Assembly (NCBI GenBank): GCA_905235955.1
Contig: CAJONN010000017.1
Span: 1-16,084 of the forward strand
From: an uncultured Marinilabiliaceae bacterium
Lineage (GTDB): Bacteria; Bacteroidota; Bacteroidia; Bacteroidales; Marinilabiliaceae
Direction of reading: 5' to 3'
Length of the DNA stretch: 16,084 bases
Of the stretch, positions 1-8,932 are shown one piece after another. The number at the start of each line of letters is the position of its first letter. The first letter of the stretch is position 1. The notes below the pieces were generated by a model. The model made no database searches, had not been told where the DNA came from, and saw only the letters and a program-made list of their open reading frames with translations. The translations under genes and the position numbers were made by a program.

Positions 1-25
1 AAAAAATCAGCGTTTTCAGGAAAAC
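1..25 (-). terminator. Candidate intrinsic terminator after priA
   Basis: Read on the minus strand, the priA stop codon (25-27) runs into a short stem, GTTTTC (25-20) pairing with GAAAAC (17-12). A five-base spacer and six T's (6-1) follow at the window edge. The stem is A/T-rich with a very tight loop, and the T tract may continue beyond the window. The position directly after the last gene of a minus-strand group fits a terminator, but the structure is weak. Confidence 0.35.
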
Positions 26-2481
26 TAATATGGGTCGACATCAACATTCCAAAGCACACCTTTGTATTGTTCTTGACTCAAAAGTGTGTTGATGGTGTCG
101 GTCATTATTTGCTTTACTTTGGCTGGTGAACTTTGCTTATCTATTTTGATGATGATGCGTTGCAAATAATATGTTGCAATGCGGTTTATATCAGGCTCTT
201 GTGGGCCGAGTACACGTGGTCCGAATATGCGGCGTAGTAGTTCGCCTGCTTCGAGGGCTGCATAGCGAGTGGTGTCGTAGTTTTTGTGTTTGATAATGAT
301 GTTTACCATGCGGTCGAAGGGCGGATAGTGATACATTTTGCGTTCGGCAAGTTGCTCACGTGCATTGGCTTCGTAGTTGTTGCTTACAATGTGTTGCACC
401 ACAGGGTGGTCGGCTTGGCGAGTTTGCAATATCACTTGTCCTCGTTTGCCGTGCCTGCCAGCTCGTCCGCTCACTTGGCTTATCATCTGAAAACAACGTT
501 CGTAGGCGCGGAAGTCGGGCTGGTTGAGCATGTTGTCGGCATTCATTATTCCCACCGTAGATACTTGCTCAAAATCCAGACCTTTAGAAATCATTTGTGT
601 GCCAACCAATATGTCGTATTTTTTCTGCTCAAAGTCGCCAATGATGCGTTCATACGCTTGTCTGCTCCGGGCTGTGTCGAGGTCCATGCGCACCACATTG
701 GCTGTAGGAAATACTGCTTTTACCTCCTCTTCAATCTTCTCAGTGCCATAGCCTTGTGGCTCGAGTTGCGGACTGCCGCAGCAAGGGCACGTTTGTGGCA
801 GTTGCAACGTATATGAGCAGTAGTGGCACACAAGCTGATGTGTGTTTTTGTGGTAAGTGAGGCTTACATCGCAATTTTCGCATTTTGGTATCCATGCACA
901 CTGGTGGCACTCTATGTATGGCGAGAAACCTCGCCTATTCTGGAACAAAATAACCTGTTCGCCTTGTTTTAGCGCCTTGTCGATAGCCTCTTTGAGCCGA
1001 AGTGAAAAGATGGAAACAACCTCTTTTTTGTGTCTTGCTTCGCGCATGTCGACGGGTATGATTTCTGGTAGCTGAATGCCAGCATAGCGATGTTTTAGCT
1101 CTACGTAGCCATATTTGCCGTCTATAGCATTCTGATAGCTCTCATACGATGGTGTTGCGCTACCAAGTAGCACTTTTGCACCATGAATGCCAGAGAGCAC
1201 ATTGGCCATATCGCGAGCATTGTAGCGAGGGGCAGGGTCGAACTGCTTGTATGATGTTTCGTGCTCTTCGTCAACAATGATTAGTCCCAAATTGCGGAAG
1301 GGCAACATCACTGCTGAGCGCACTCCCAAGACGACTTTGTAGTCGTTGGTGGTGAGCAGTTTGTTCCAAACTTCAACACGTTCGGCATCGTTGAATTTGG
1401 AGTGATAAACGCCAAGTTCGTTGCCAAAATGGCGGCGGAGTCGTTGGGTTATTTGCGTAGTGAGGGCTATTTCAGGCAAGAGGTAGAGCACTTGTTTGCC
1501 TTCGGCTATGCACTTTTTGATGAGGTGAATATAAATTTCTGTTTTGCCGCTCGAAGTGACGCCAAAGAGTAGTGTTGTTTGCTTGCTCTCCCATGCTTGC
1601 TCTATTTGGCTTAGTGCGGTAGCTTGTTCGGGTGACAGAGGGTGAGCCTCTTCAACATTGGTTGCATTGTAGTCGATGCGCGATACTTTGCGTTTTTCTA
1701 CGCATAAGATGTTTTTTTTGACCAACTCGCCAAGTGCAGGTATGCTGATTTGTTTGTTTTGTGCATCTTCACGTCGCAGAGCCTCGCCTTGTTTGGCTTT
1801 GCTGAGGCCACCAACCTGACTAATAAAGTGCATGAGAGCTTCGAGTTGCTTGGGTGCACGTGCAAGGGCATCCATTTGTGCGCCCAAAGTTTCGTCGGTG
1901 CGGCAATTGGGCGAGAGGGAATAATATGTGTCGGTTTTGGGCTTGTAACTGTCGCGTAGCTCTTCGCTGATAAACAGAGCATCGAGTGTGAGCAGTTTTT
2001 TTACTTGTGGCAAAACGTTGAAATCTTTGCAAAACGATTGCAATTCGCTAATGGTGCATATCTTCTTGTTTTCAACGTAGTTGAGTATCATCTCTTGCTT
2101 GTCAGAGAGACGTTGTTGTGCCTCAAAGTCGGCGTTGTACATCAGCCTACTTTCGCTTTCAAGTTTGAGGCCTGAAGGCAACGAAGCACGATATATGTCG
2201 CCAAGTGAACAGCAGTAGTATTGCGACATCCAATCCCACATTTTTAGTTGTGGCTCTACTACAATAGGCATTTGGTCAACTACTTGCTCTATGGGCTTTA
2301 CGTCGTAGTCTGGTGCGTTGTTGTGCAGATGCCTAACAATGCCCGAGTATGATTTTTTGCGTCCAAACTGTACTACTACACGCGAGCCAATTTGCAGCAT
2401 ATCAGCCATTTCGGGCGGAACGCTATATGTGTAGAGTTTGGCTATGGGTACGGGCAAAATGATGTCGGCAAAACTGTTCAT
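25..2481 (-). CDS. priA: Primosomal protein N' (replication restart helicase PriA)
   Basis: PriA is a 3'-5' superfamily 2 DNA helicase in the cytoplasm that recognises stalled or repaired forks and reloads the replicative helicase. The 818-residue product has the family layout: an N-terminal 3'-end-binding region (about 1-110), a linker or winged-helix region, and a helicase core. Visible motifs are Walker A GVTSSGKT (307-314), DEEH (404-407), GSATPS (440-445) and the motif VI-like SGRAGR. The zinc-binding insertion is intact, with cysteines at about 525, 528, 534, 537, 552, 555, 565 and 568. Length is slightly above the E. coli protein (about 730), normal for this phylum. It is the last gene of the minus-strand group and is separated by 131 bp with its own promoter-like box, so it may be transcribed independently. 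Start ATG 2481 gives the usual N terminus (SFADIILPVPI). Identification is secure. Confidence 0.97.
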   Translation of the reverse strand: MNSFADIILPVPIAKLYTYSVPPEMADMLQIGSRVVVQFGRKKSYSGIVRHLHNNAPDYDVKPIEQVVDQMPIVVEPQLKMWDWMSQYYCCSLGDIYRASLPSGLKLESESRLMYNADFEAQQRLSDKQEMILNYVENKKICTISELQSFCKDFNVLPQVKKLLTLDALFISEELRDSYKPKTDTYYSLSPNCRTDETLGAQMDALARAPKQLEALMHFISQVGGLSKAKQGEALRREDAQNKQISIPALGELVKKNILCVEKRKVSRIDYNATNVEEAHPLSPEQATALSQIEQAWESKQTTLLFGVTSSGKTEIYIHLIKKCIAEGKQVLYLLPEIALTTQITQRLRRHFGNELGVYHSKFNDAERVEVWNKLLTTNDYKVVLGVRSAVMLPFRNLGLIIVDEEHETSYKQFDPAPRYNARDMANVLSGIHGAKVLLGSATPSYESYQNAIDGKYGYVELKHRYAGIQLPEIIPVDMREARHKKEVVSIFSLRLKEAIDKALKQGEQVILFQNRRGFSPYIECHQCAWIPKCENCDVSLTYHKNTHQLVCHYCSYTLQLPQTCPCCGSPQLEPQGYGTEKIEEEVKAVFPTANVVRMDLDTARSRQAYERIIGDFEQKKYDILVGTQMISKGLDFEQVSTVGIMNADNMLNQPDFRAYERCFQMISQVSGRAGRHGKRGQVILQTRQADHPVVQHIVSNNYEANAREQLAERKMYHYPPFDRMVNIIIKHKNYDTTRYAALEAGELLRRIFGPRVLGPQEPDINRIATYYLQRIIIKIDKQSSPAKVKQIMTDTINTLLSQEQYKGVLWNVDVDPY

Positions 2482-2507
2482 TGAATATTATCAGATTGTT
2501 TTGAGTG

Positions 2508-2515
2508 CAAAATTA
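2508..2515 (-). promoter_or_regulatory. Candidate Bacteroides-type -7 box upstream of priA
   Basis: The minus strand reads TAATTTTG, a full match to the Bacteroides -7 consensus TAnnTTTG, 27 bp upstream of the priA ATG. A TTG triplet lies about 22 bp further upstream, slightly far for the -33 element. This sits in the only sizeable gap (131 bp) inside the minus-strand group, which supports a separate priA promoter. The motif is short and can occur by chance in A/T-rich DNA. Confidence 0.4.
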
Positions 2516-2612
2516 GCTTGCAATTTTGGCAAATACACAATTATTGGAGGTGTTTCAGCAAAGAGGAATGCAGAAGATGTTTGTTTGTGTTTGATAATGA
2601 GATGGTTTATCT

Positions 2613-3344
2613 CTACCAAAGTTGTGTTTTCCATTGCTTCATCTCTTCGTTGTGTTGCTTGGCTTTGCCGTCTTCAACCTTGTCGAGTAGTGCATAGAAT
2701 TTGGCGCTATGATTCATCTCAATGGTATGACATAGTTCGTGCAAAATAACATGGTCGATGAGGTGCTGAGGTAAGCGCATTAGCTGCACGTTGAGCATTA
2801 TATGCTTGTTGTTTGAGCAACTGCCCCACATTGATTTGATGTTTTTGAGTGTCAAGCCGTTGTATCTGAAGCCGTTGCGTTGTGCCAAGTATTCTACGCG
2901 CTGAGGTAGCACTTTTTGCCCTTCAACCTTCAGCACATGAGCTATGCCTTTTCGCACCAGCTCTTGCACTACTTCGTTGGTTGATGGGTCGATGTTGGGT
3001 GGGTAGACTACGCTGATGATTTTGGGCTTTACTGATATATGCACACGTCTGTCGGGCGATGTTGGGAGCATTTGCAAGTTGTAGCCCATAATAGAAAATG
3101 GGTTGTCAGGGGTGAAAATAGTGGTTTTCTTGCCACGTTTTAGCATTTTAGCTTTGCTCTTCTCTATCCATTCGGCTTCGTTGTTTATGTATTGTTTTAT
3201 ATCTTCTATTCTGATGCCACTTCGTACTGTAATGCGCAAAGTGCCGTCTTCGTGCACACGTATAGATATGCCCCGAGAGTTGATTTTTTCAAGCACTTCG
3301 ATTGTGCCAAAGCGTGCATCTTCAAATGAATAGGTACAATACAT
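2613..3344 (-). CDS. YgjP-like zinc metallopeptidase (DUF45 / WLM-like family)
   Basis: The 243-residue product belongs to the YgjP/DUF45 family of predicted zinc metallopeptidases. The signature is WGSCS (173-177) followed by HELCHTIEMNHSAKFY (202-217), where H202, E203 and H206 form the HExxH metal site and H212 is the likely third ligand. No signal peptide or membrane segment is seen, so it is probably cytoplasmic. Substrates of the family are poorly known; in some bacteria it sits beside restriction systems, but here it lies between a response regulator (26 bp gap) and priA in a housekeeping group. The start ATG at 3344 is the first in frame after the upstream stop. Family assignment is firm, biological role is not. 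Confidence 0.9.
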   Translation of the reverse strand: MYCTYSFEDARFGTIEVLEKINSRGISIRVHEDGTLRITVRSGIRIEDIKQYINNEAEWIEKSKAKMLKRGKKTTIFTPDNPFSIMGYNLQMLPTSPDRRVHISVKPKIISVVYPPNIDPSTNEVVQELVRKGIAHVLKVEGQKVLPQRVEYLAQRNGFRYNGLTLKNIKSMWGSCSNNKHIMLNVQLMRLPQHLIDHVILHELCHTIEMNHSAKFYALLDKVEDGKAKQHNEEMKQWKTQLW

Positions 3345-3370
3345 ATTGCCTCAAGTAAAAAGAGTAGTGT

Positions 3371-4537
3371 TTATGCAATAGGTTTGGCGTATGCCAAAAC
3401 GTCGGTGGCCTCTATTTCTACTCCGTTGGTGAGTATGGCAAGGCGTTCGATGACGTTGCGAAATTCGCGTATGTTGCCTGTCCAGTTTATTTTTTGTAGT
3501 TCTTCAACGGCTTGTGGACTTATGGTTTTGCTGGGTATGTTGAGTTCTTGTCGCACAATTTCGAGGAAGTAGTTGGCAAGTGCAGGTATGTCGTCTTTGC
3601 GCTCGTTGAGCGATGGTACGTTGATTATTATTACGCTGAGGCGGTGGTAGAGGTCTTCGCGGAAGTTGCCGGCTTTTATTTCGTCGGCAAGATTTTTGTT
3701 GGTGGCGGCCAATACGCGCACGTCTACTTTTATGTCTTTGTCGCTGCCTACGCGTGTGATGGTGCTCTCTTGCAAGGCGCGCAGTACTTTAGCTTGTGCT
3801 GGCAAGCTCATATCGCCCACTTCGTCGAGAAAGATGGTGCCGCCGTTGGCTTGCTCAAATTTGCCTATGCGTTGTTTTATGGCTGATGTGAATGCGCCTT
3901 TTTCGTGTCCAAAGAGTTCACTTTCAATTAGTTCTGAAGGTATGGCGGCGCAGTTGACTTCAACAAACGGACCTTGTGCGCGTTTGCTACCTTCATGCAT
4001 GGCACGTGCTACAAGTTCTTTGCCGGTGCCGTTGTTGCCCAATATGAGTACGCGTGCGTCGGTTGGTGCTACTTTGTCTATCATTTCGCGCATTTTGCGC
4101 ATTGGTTCTGAGTCGCCTATCATCTCGTAGGTTCTGTTTACCTTCTTTTTGAGGTTTTTGGTTTCTACTACGAGGTCGGTTCGGTCCATGGCATTTTTTA
4201 CAGTGATGAGTAGCCTGTTGAGGTCGAGGGGCTTTTCAATGAAGTCGTATGCGCCCTTTTTTATTGCCTCTACGGCGGTGTCTATGTCGCCATGTCCGCT
4301 AATCATTATCACTGTGGTGTCTGGCTTTAGCTCCATCACTTTGTCGAGCACCTCCATGCCGTCCATTTCAGGCATTTTGATGTCGGTGATGACAATGTCG
4401 AACTTGCCGTTGCTGAATGTTTCAATGCCTTCTATTCCGTTTTCAGATAGTGTTAGCTCGTGCCCTTCAAGTTCAAGTATGTCTTTGAGCGATGTGCGAA
4501 TGGCTCGTTGGTCGTCAATTACAAGTATTTTTGCCAT
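3371..4537 (-). CDS. NtrC-like sigma-54 response regulator lacking a C-terminal Fis domain
   Basis: The 388-residue protein has an N-terminal receiver domain (1-120) with acidic pair D8/D9, phospho-acceptor D52, switch S80 and K102. A sigma-54 activator AAA+ domain follows (about 138-375): Walker A GNNGTGKE (167-174), sigma-54-contacting loop GAFTSA (214-219), Walker B GGTIFLDEVGD (232-242), and arginine-finger region FREDLYHRL. It ends shortly after WTGNIREFRNVIERL, so the usual Fis-type helix-turn-helix (which makes typical NtrC proteins about 450-480 residues) is absent. The loop is GAFTSA rather than the standard GAFTGA. No frameshift explains the loss: the next gene starts 26 bp later. 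I recall similar proteins of about 385-390 residues with GSFTSA loops in other Bacteroidetes, so this is probably a lineage form acting from solution or through a partner. No histidine kinase lies next to it. Confidence 0.93.
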   Translation of the reverse strand: MAKILVIDDQRAIRTSLKDILELEGHELTLSENGIEGIETFSNGKFDIVITDIKMPEMDGMEVLDKVMELKPDTTVIMISGHGDIDTAVEAIKKGAYDFIEKPLDLNRLLITVKNAMDRTDLVVETKNLKKKVNRTYEMIGDSEPMRKMREMIDKVAPTDARVLILGNNGTGKELVARAMHEGSKRAQGPFVEVNCAAIPSELIESELFGHEKGAFTSAIKQRIGKFEQANGGTIFLDEVGDMSLPAQAKVLRALQESTITRVGSDKDIKVDVRVLAATNKNLADEIKAGNFREDLYHRLSVIIINVPSLNERKDDIPALANYFLEIVRQELNIPSKTISPQAVEELQKINWTGNIREFRNVIERLAILTNGVEIEATDVLAYAKPIA

Positions 4538-4572
4538 GGTTTAGATAGATGGTTTTGGGGGGATTGTGTACG

Positions 4573-5505
4573 TTATTTGAGTGTGCCGTTGATGAACTGA
4601 TATACAGCGCCTTGCTTGAGTGCATATCCACATTGGAAGATGTTGTCTATGCGCATTTCGCGTACAACAAAGTTGATAAAAAGGCTGCCAAGTACTATGA
4701 TGTCGAGGCGTTTTTTGTCCATGTGTGGCATCTCTTGGCGTTGTTGTATGGTAGAGGCTATTATTTTGCGATGAACCTCTTCAAAGTTGGCTACGCTGAT
4801 GTTGTATGATGTTGAAAGTTTGACGTTGAGAAATGGGTGTTTCATAGCGGCAACAATGGCTGCTATGGTGTCGAACGAGCCCGATGTACCAACGAGTGTG
4901 GTGGTGGGGTAGTTGTGTAGGGCTTCGTAGAGTAGTGCGAGCTCTGAGCGCAGATACATCTCAATGGCTTTTATTTCAGATGGTTGTATGGGGTCAGAGG
5001 GTGCAAACTTATCGAGTAGGCGTGCCATACCAAGTTCGAAGCTGTGCTTCCAGATGATGCCGCTTTTGTTGGCTATGATAAATTCGCAACTGCCACCGCC
5101 AATGTCGAGTATCAAAATGCGGTCTTGCCCTATCGGAAATACTTGTTTTACGCCGTCGAAGATGAGTTGTGCTTCGTCGTCGCCTGATATTATTCTGACG
5201 TCGATGCCAAATTTTTCTTTTACAATGTCGCAAAATTCGGAGCCGTTGGAGCAGCTGCGTAGTGCTGATGTGCCAATGGCTATAGAGCGGTCGACGTTGA
5301 ATTTGTTGATGGTTTCAACGTGTTTGCCAATGGCGGTTAGTCCGCGTTCGATGGCTTCTGGTGTTAGTTTGCCTTCGTTGATGCCACCACGTCCGAGGCG
5401 AGCAGTTTCTTTGCTTGAAAATATTATCTGATATTGTTCTTTGCTAACTGCAGCTATGGCAAGGTTGATAGTGTTGGTGCCAATATCTATTATTGCTAAA
5501 CGCAT
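4573..5505 (-). CDS. Ppx/GppA-family phosphatase (exopolyphosphatase-like)
   Basis: The 310-residue protein has the actin-like ASKHA fold of exopolyphosphatase / guanosine pentaphosphate phosphohydrolase enzymes. These release phosphate from the end of inorganic polyphosphate or convert pppGpp to ppGpp. The phosphate-binding motif DIGTNTINL is at 7-15, the acidic catalytic region ISGDDEAQLIFDGV at about 106-119, and the second phosphate loop ILDIGGGSCEF at about 132-142. A GTSGSFDTIAAI segment completes the nucleotide-binding core. The length matches the short two-domain form; the C-terminal HD-type domains of the E. coli enzymes (about 500 residues) are absent, so pppGpp versus polyphosphate preference cannot be decided. 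Start ATG 5505 is 19 bp after the aminopeptidase stop, and the regulator gene follows after 35 bp, consistent with one transcript. Confidence 0.92.
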   Translation of the reverse strand: MRLAIIDIGTNTINLAIAAVSKEQYQIIFSSKETARLGRGGINEGKLTPEAIERGLTAIGKHVETINKFNVDRSIAIGTSALRSCSNGSEFCDIVKEKFGIDVRIISGDDEAQLIFDGVKQVFPIGQDRILILDIGGGSCEFIIANKSGIIWKHSFELGMARLLDKFAPSDPIQPSEIKAIEMYLRSELALLYEALHNYPTTTLVGTSGSFDTIAAIVAAMKHPFLNVKLSTSYNISVANFEEVHRKIIASTIQQRQEMPHMDKKRLDIIVLGSLFINFVVREMRIDNIFQCGYALKQGAVYQFINGTLK

Positions 5506-5524
5506 AGTGTGTCGGGATTTTTAT

Positions 5525-6904
5525 TTAGTTTTGAAAGTGTTCTATTTCGTCTATTGTTATTGGTATTCTTTTGCCCAATATGCGGGCGCCGTTGTGGGTT
5601 ATGAGCAGGTCATCTTCTAATCGGATGCCACCAAATGTGCGATAGTGCTTTAGTTTGTCGTAGTTGATGAACTGTGTGAAGCGTTTTTCGCTTTGCCATT
5701 TGTCTATTAGTTCAGGTATGAAGTATATGCCGGGTTCGTCGGTGAGTACGAAGCCTTCTTGCAGTCGCCTACCGAGGCGCAATGCTGATAGACCAAATTG
5801 TGTGCTGCGTTTTACTTCATCGTCGTAGCCTACGAGTGTGTCGTTGTAGTTTTCCATGTCGTGTACGTCGAGTCCGAGCATGTGTCCTAATCCGTGTGGG
5901 AAGAACATGGCGTGTGCGCCTTGGCTTACTATGTCGTCAGCATCGCCGTGCATTATTCCAGCATCGATGAGTCCTTGAGCTATAACTCGGGCGGCAAGTA
6001 GGTGCACGCTTAGGTATGTTACGCCCGGTTTGGCAGCTGCAGCTGCGGCGTTGTTGGCGTTGAGTACTATTTGGTATATCTCTTTTTGTTGCTCAGTAAA
6101 TGTCCAGTTTACGGGTGTTGTGCGGGTGTTGTCAGTGGCGTAGTGTAGTGGCGATTCGCTACCTGCATCAACAAGTAGTAGGTTGCCTTTGCGCAGTGTG
6201 CCGTTGTAGCTGTGGTTGTGTAGTGTTTGTCCGCTTACGCTGCAGATGGTTGGGAATGATACTTGTCCGCCACTGCGTAGCGATGCGTAGTCGATGGCAG
6301 CATGTATGGCTTTTTCGGTTGTGCCTTCAGTAGCCATTTTCATTGCTGTTACGTGCATTTCGTAGCCTACGGCTGAGTGGCGTTCCATCTCTTCTATTTC
6401 GCAAGGTTCTTTTACTGAGCGCAATGCTATTAGTGCGTCAATGAGTGGGCGCGATGCGTTGGCTTTTACGGCGTTAGGGTGCTGAGATGTTAGGTCGGCT
6501 ATTTCTATTATTGTTTCGCCTCTGTAGGGTGGTACGTAGTGTATTTTTCGCCCATTTTTGATGGCTTTGGCTATGTCGGTAGCCAATGTTTTGCGTGGTT
6601 GTGTGCGGTTTACGCCTACGCTGGCGGCTTTGGTGGAAACTGATATTTGTGGTCCCATCCAAACAATGTCGTCGAGGCTGGGGTCGTCAGCGTATATGGT
6701 GGCTTCGCCGTTGTCTATGATGGCGGCGTAGTCGGGTTCGTCGATGCCAAATAGGTATAGGAATGTGCTATCTTGGCGGAATGTATATTCGTTGGCATCG
6801 AAGTTGAATGCGGCTTGCTTGTTGCCCACGAAGAGTAATATTTCGCCTTCGAGCTGGTGCGATAGCTTTTGGCGACGTGCTATGTATATTTCTTTCTGAA
6901 ACAT
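5525..6904 (-). CDS. pepP: Xaa-Pro aminopeptidase (aminopeptidase P, M24B)
   Basis: This enzyme removes an N-terminal residue that precedes proline, using two divalent metal ions; it is expected to be cytoplasmic. The 459-residue length is normal. The N-terminal domain (about 1-165) has the AMP_N features FDANEYTFRQDSTFLYLFG and DEPDY. The C-terminal pita-bread domain carries all five expected metal ligands: D246 (LVDAGSE), D258 (TDNTR), H341 (HGLGHMLGLDVHD), E390 (LTDEPGIY) and E430 (GGIRLEDD). Start ATG 6904 lies 8 bp after the lptB stop, so the two are probably co-transcribed. The symbol is by family and orthology was not tested. Confidence 0.94.
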   Translation of the reverse strand: MFQKEIYIARRQKLSHQLEGEILLFVGNKQAAFNFDANEYTFRQDSTFLYLFGIDEPDYAAIIDNGEATIYADDPSLDDIVWMGPQISVSTKAASVGVNRTQPRKTLATDIAKAIKNGRKIHYVPPYRGETIIEIADLTSQHPNAVKANASRPLIDALIALRSVKEPCEIEEMERHSAVGYEMHVTAMKMATEGTTEKAIHAAIDYASLRSGGQVSFPTICSVSGQTLHNHSYNGTLRKGNLLLVDAGSESPLHYATDNTRTTPVNWTFTEQQKEIYQIVLNANNAAAAAAKPGVTYLSVHLLAARVIAQGLIDAGIMHGDADDIVSQGAHAMFFPHGLGHMLGLDVHDMENYNDTLVGYDDEVKRSTQFGLSALRLGRRLQEGFVLTDEPGIYFIPELIDKWQSEKRFTQFINYDKLKHYRTFGGIRLEDDLLITHNGARILGKRIPITIDEIEHFQN

Positions 6905-6912
6905 TGTTGTTG

Positions 6913-7758
6913 TTATGCTTTTCCCATTATTGTGTCCATTTCGTCGAAGTTGCGTCGGCGCAAAATGAAGTCGCTACCCAAGTATACGCGGCGTACTTCG
7001 GCATCGTTGGCAAGTTCTTCGGCAGTGCCTGAGCGGAATAGTTTGCCGCTTACTTGTATGTAGCCACGGTCGCAAATGGCGAGTGTTTCGCCTACGTTGT
7101 GGTCTGATATAAGTACTCCGATGTTTTTGTATTTGAGTTTAGAGACTATTTTTTGTATGTCGTAAACGGCAATAGGGTCAACGCCAGCAAAAGGTTCGTC
7201 GAGCATGATGAAGCGTGGGTTGATGGCAAGTGCGCGAGCTATTTCGGTGCGTCGGCGTTCGCCACCAGAGAGTTGTATGCCTTTGCTTTTGCGTATGTGT
7301 CCTAAGCCAAATTCTTCGATGAGTTCTTCTACGCGTTTTTTCTGATATTCTTTTGGAAATTTGGTCATTTCGAGCACTGATTTGATGTTGTCTTCGACGC
7401 TTAGTGTGCGAAAGACTGAGGCTTCTTGTGCTAAGTAGCCAACGCCAAGTTGTGCGCGTTTGTATACTGGGTATTTGGTTATCTCTTTGTCGTTGAGCCA
7501 GATGTGTCCTTCGTTTGGTTCGATGAGCCCTACTGTCATGTAGAATGTGGTGGTTTTGCCGGCTCCGTTCGGACCGAGCAAGCCAACTATTTCGCCTTGT
7601 TGCACTTGTATTGATGGGCCGTCGACTACTTTGCGCGAGCCGTATATTTTGACGAGTTTTTCGGTGCGCAATATCATGTTTTCTTTTTCGGGCGACTGTA
7701 GTCTTTCGAGTGCTGCGTCTGCTGTATCGTCTTTTCTGAATATGCTAAAAATGCTCAT
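6913..7758 (-). CDS. lptB: Lipopolysaccharide export ABC transporter ATP-binding protein LptB
   Basis: LptB is the cytoplasmic ATPase of the LptBFG complex that extracts lipopolysaccharide from the inner membrane and drives it along the Lpt bridge. Counting from M1 at 7758 (281 residues), Walker [10 protein letters not shown] is at 62-70, followed by [15 protein letters not shown], Walker [16 protein letters not shown] and the H-loop SDHNV. The pattern [21 protein letters not shown] and PFAGVDP separates LptB from general ABC ATPases. An in-frame ATG at 7857 would extend the protein, but that stretch lies over the end of prfB and encodes a low-complexity T/H/K-rich sequence unlike the family, so it was rejected. 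The 27 residues from 7758 to the next ATG at 7677 are also not typical, so 7677 is a real alternative start. LptF/LptG are not in the window. Confidence 0.94.
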   Translation of the reverse strand: MSIFSIFRKDDTADAALERLQSPEKENMILRTEKLVKIYGSRKVVDGPSIQVQQGEIVGLLGPNGAGKTTTFYMTVGLIEPNEGHIWLNDKEITKYPVYKRAQLGVGYLAQEASVFRTLSVEDNIKSVLEMTKFPKEYQKKRVEELIEEFGLGHIRKSKGIQLSGGERRRTEIARALAINPRFIMLDEPFAGVDPIAVYDIQKIVSKLKYKNIGVLISDHNVGETLAICDRGYIQVSGKLFRSGTAEELANDAEVRRVYLGSDFILRRRNFDEMDTIMGKA

Positions 7759-7795
7759 AGTTCCGAACCTTGAGGTGTGTTTGTTGTGTGTGTTT

Positions 7796-8911
7796 TTAGA
7801 TTTCGGCTCCGCCAAATTCCATGAGGTATGCTTTGATGAATGCGTCGAGGTCGCCATCCATTACGGCTTGTACGTTGCTTGTTTGGTAGTTGGTGCGGTG
7901 GTCTTTTACGCGGCGGTCGTCGAATACGTAGCTTCTGATTTGCGAGCCCCATTCTATTTTTTTCTTGCCGGCTTCGAGTTTGGCTTGTTGTGCCATACGG
8001 CGTTTTAGTTCGCGGTCGTATAGTTGTGAGCGGAGCAGTCGCATAGCGTTTTCGCGGTTGTCTTGTTGGCTACGTGTTTCGGTATTTTCTATTAGTATCT
8101 CTTCTTCAACGCCAGTATCGGGGTCTTTGAATTGGTAGCGCAAGCGTACGCCTGTTTCTACTTTGTTTACGTTCTGACCACCTGCGCCACCTGAGCGGAA
8201 GAGGTCCCACGATATTTTTGAGGGGTCGATTTTTACCTCTATTGTGTCGTCGACGAGTGGGGTGACGAATACGGAGGTGAATGAGGTCATGCGTTTGCCT
8301 TGTGCGTTGAATGGCGATACGCGTACCAGTCGGTGTACGCCTGACTCGCTTTTGAGGTAGCCGTAGACGGTGTCGCCCTCTATTTGCATAGTAACTGTTT
8401 TGATGCCTGCTTCATCGCCGTCTTGATAGTTGGTTATGGTTACTTTGTATCCTTTGGCTTCGCAATAGCGTGTATACATGCGGTAGAGCATCGATGCCCA
8501 GTCTTGACTTTCAGTGCCACCAGCGCCAGCTACTATTTTTAGCACTGCGCCAAGTTGGTCTTCTTCGCGGCGTAGCATGTTGGCGAGTTCGAGTTTCTCA
8601 GTGAGGTCTACGGCGTTGGCGTAGGCTGCATCGAGTTCTTCCTCGGTGGCTATTTCGTCTTTCAAGAAGTCGAAGGCTATTTGTACCTCTTCAATGGCGG
8701 CTTTTACGGCTTTGTGCCCGTCGATCCACTTTTTGTTCTCTTTTACCTTTTTCATGTGGGCTTCAGCTTTTTTAGCGTCGTCCCAGAAGCCGGGTGCTTG
8801 CGAGCGTAGTTCATCGTCAGCAAGTTCCATAGTGCGGCGTTCGATGTCGAGAAATTTCTCAAGCGATGCTTGACGTTGTGTGAGGTCTTTTATTTGTTCA
8901 GGTGTTACCAT
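7796..8911 (-). CDS. prfB: Peptide chain release factor 2
   Basis: RF2 recognises UGA and UAA stop codons and triggers release of the finished peptide. The 371-residue product has the class I release-factor layout. Diagnostic motifs are the SPF codon-recognition tripeptide (in [14 protein letters not shown]) and the catalytic GGQ loop (in [15 protein letters not shown]). The gene is read in one frame. The programmed +1 frameshift near codon 25 found in many RF2 genes (CTT TGA C) is absent; the corresponding codons are TTT CTC GAC ATC, so this gene should lack that autoregulation. It starts 21 bp after rimM, and lptB begins 37 bp after its stop. Confidence 0.96.
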   Translation of the reverse strand: MVTPEQIKDLTQRQASLEKFLDIERRTMELADDELRSQAPGFWDDAKKAEAHMKKVKENKKWIDGHKAVKAAIEEVQIAFDFLKDEIATEEELDAAYANAVDLTEKLELANMLRREEDQLGAVLKIVAGAGGTESQDWASMLYRMYTRYCEAKGYKVTITNYQDGDEAGIKTVTMQIEGDTVYGYLKSESGVHRLVRVSPFNAQGKRMTSFTSVFVTPLVDDTIEVKIDPSKISWDLFRSGGAGGQNVNKVETGVRLRYQFKDPDTGVEEEILIENTETRSQQDNRENAMRLLRSQLYDRELKRRMAQQAKLEAGKKKIEWGSQIRSYVFDDRRVKDHRTNYQTSNVQAVMDGDLDAFIKAYLMEFGGAEI

Positions 8912-8932
8912 CTGTGTTGCTAATATCTTGTG

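Noticed and set aside
286..816. Plus-strand open frame of 176 codons inside priA
   Set aside because: It is an antisense shadow of a clearly identified gene. Its composition follows the complementary codons and no domain is recognisable.
7759..7857. 33-residue N-terminal extension of LptB from ATG 7857
   Set aside because: The extension lies largely over the 3' end of prfB in another frame and encodes a T/H/K-rich sequence unlike LptB. The later ATG at 7758 leaves a normal 37-bp gap.
8820..8911. Broken prfB or missed frameshift
   Set aside because: The frame is continuous from ATG 8911 through the GGQ motif to the stop, with no in-frame TGA at the usual slip position.
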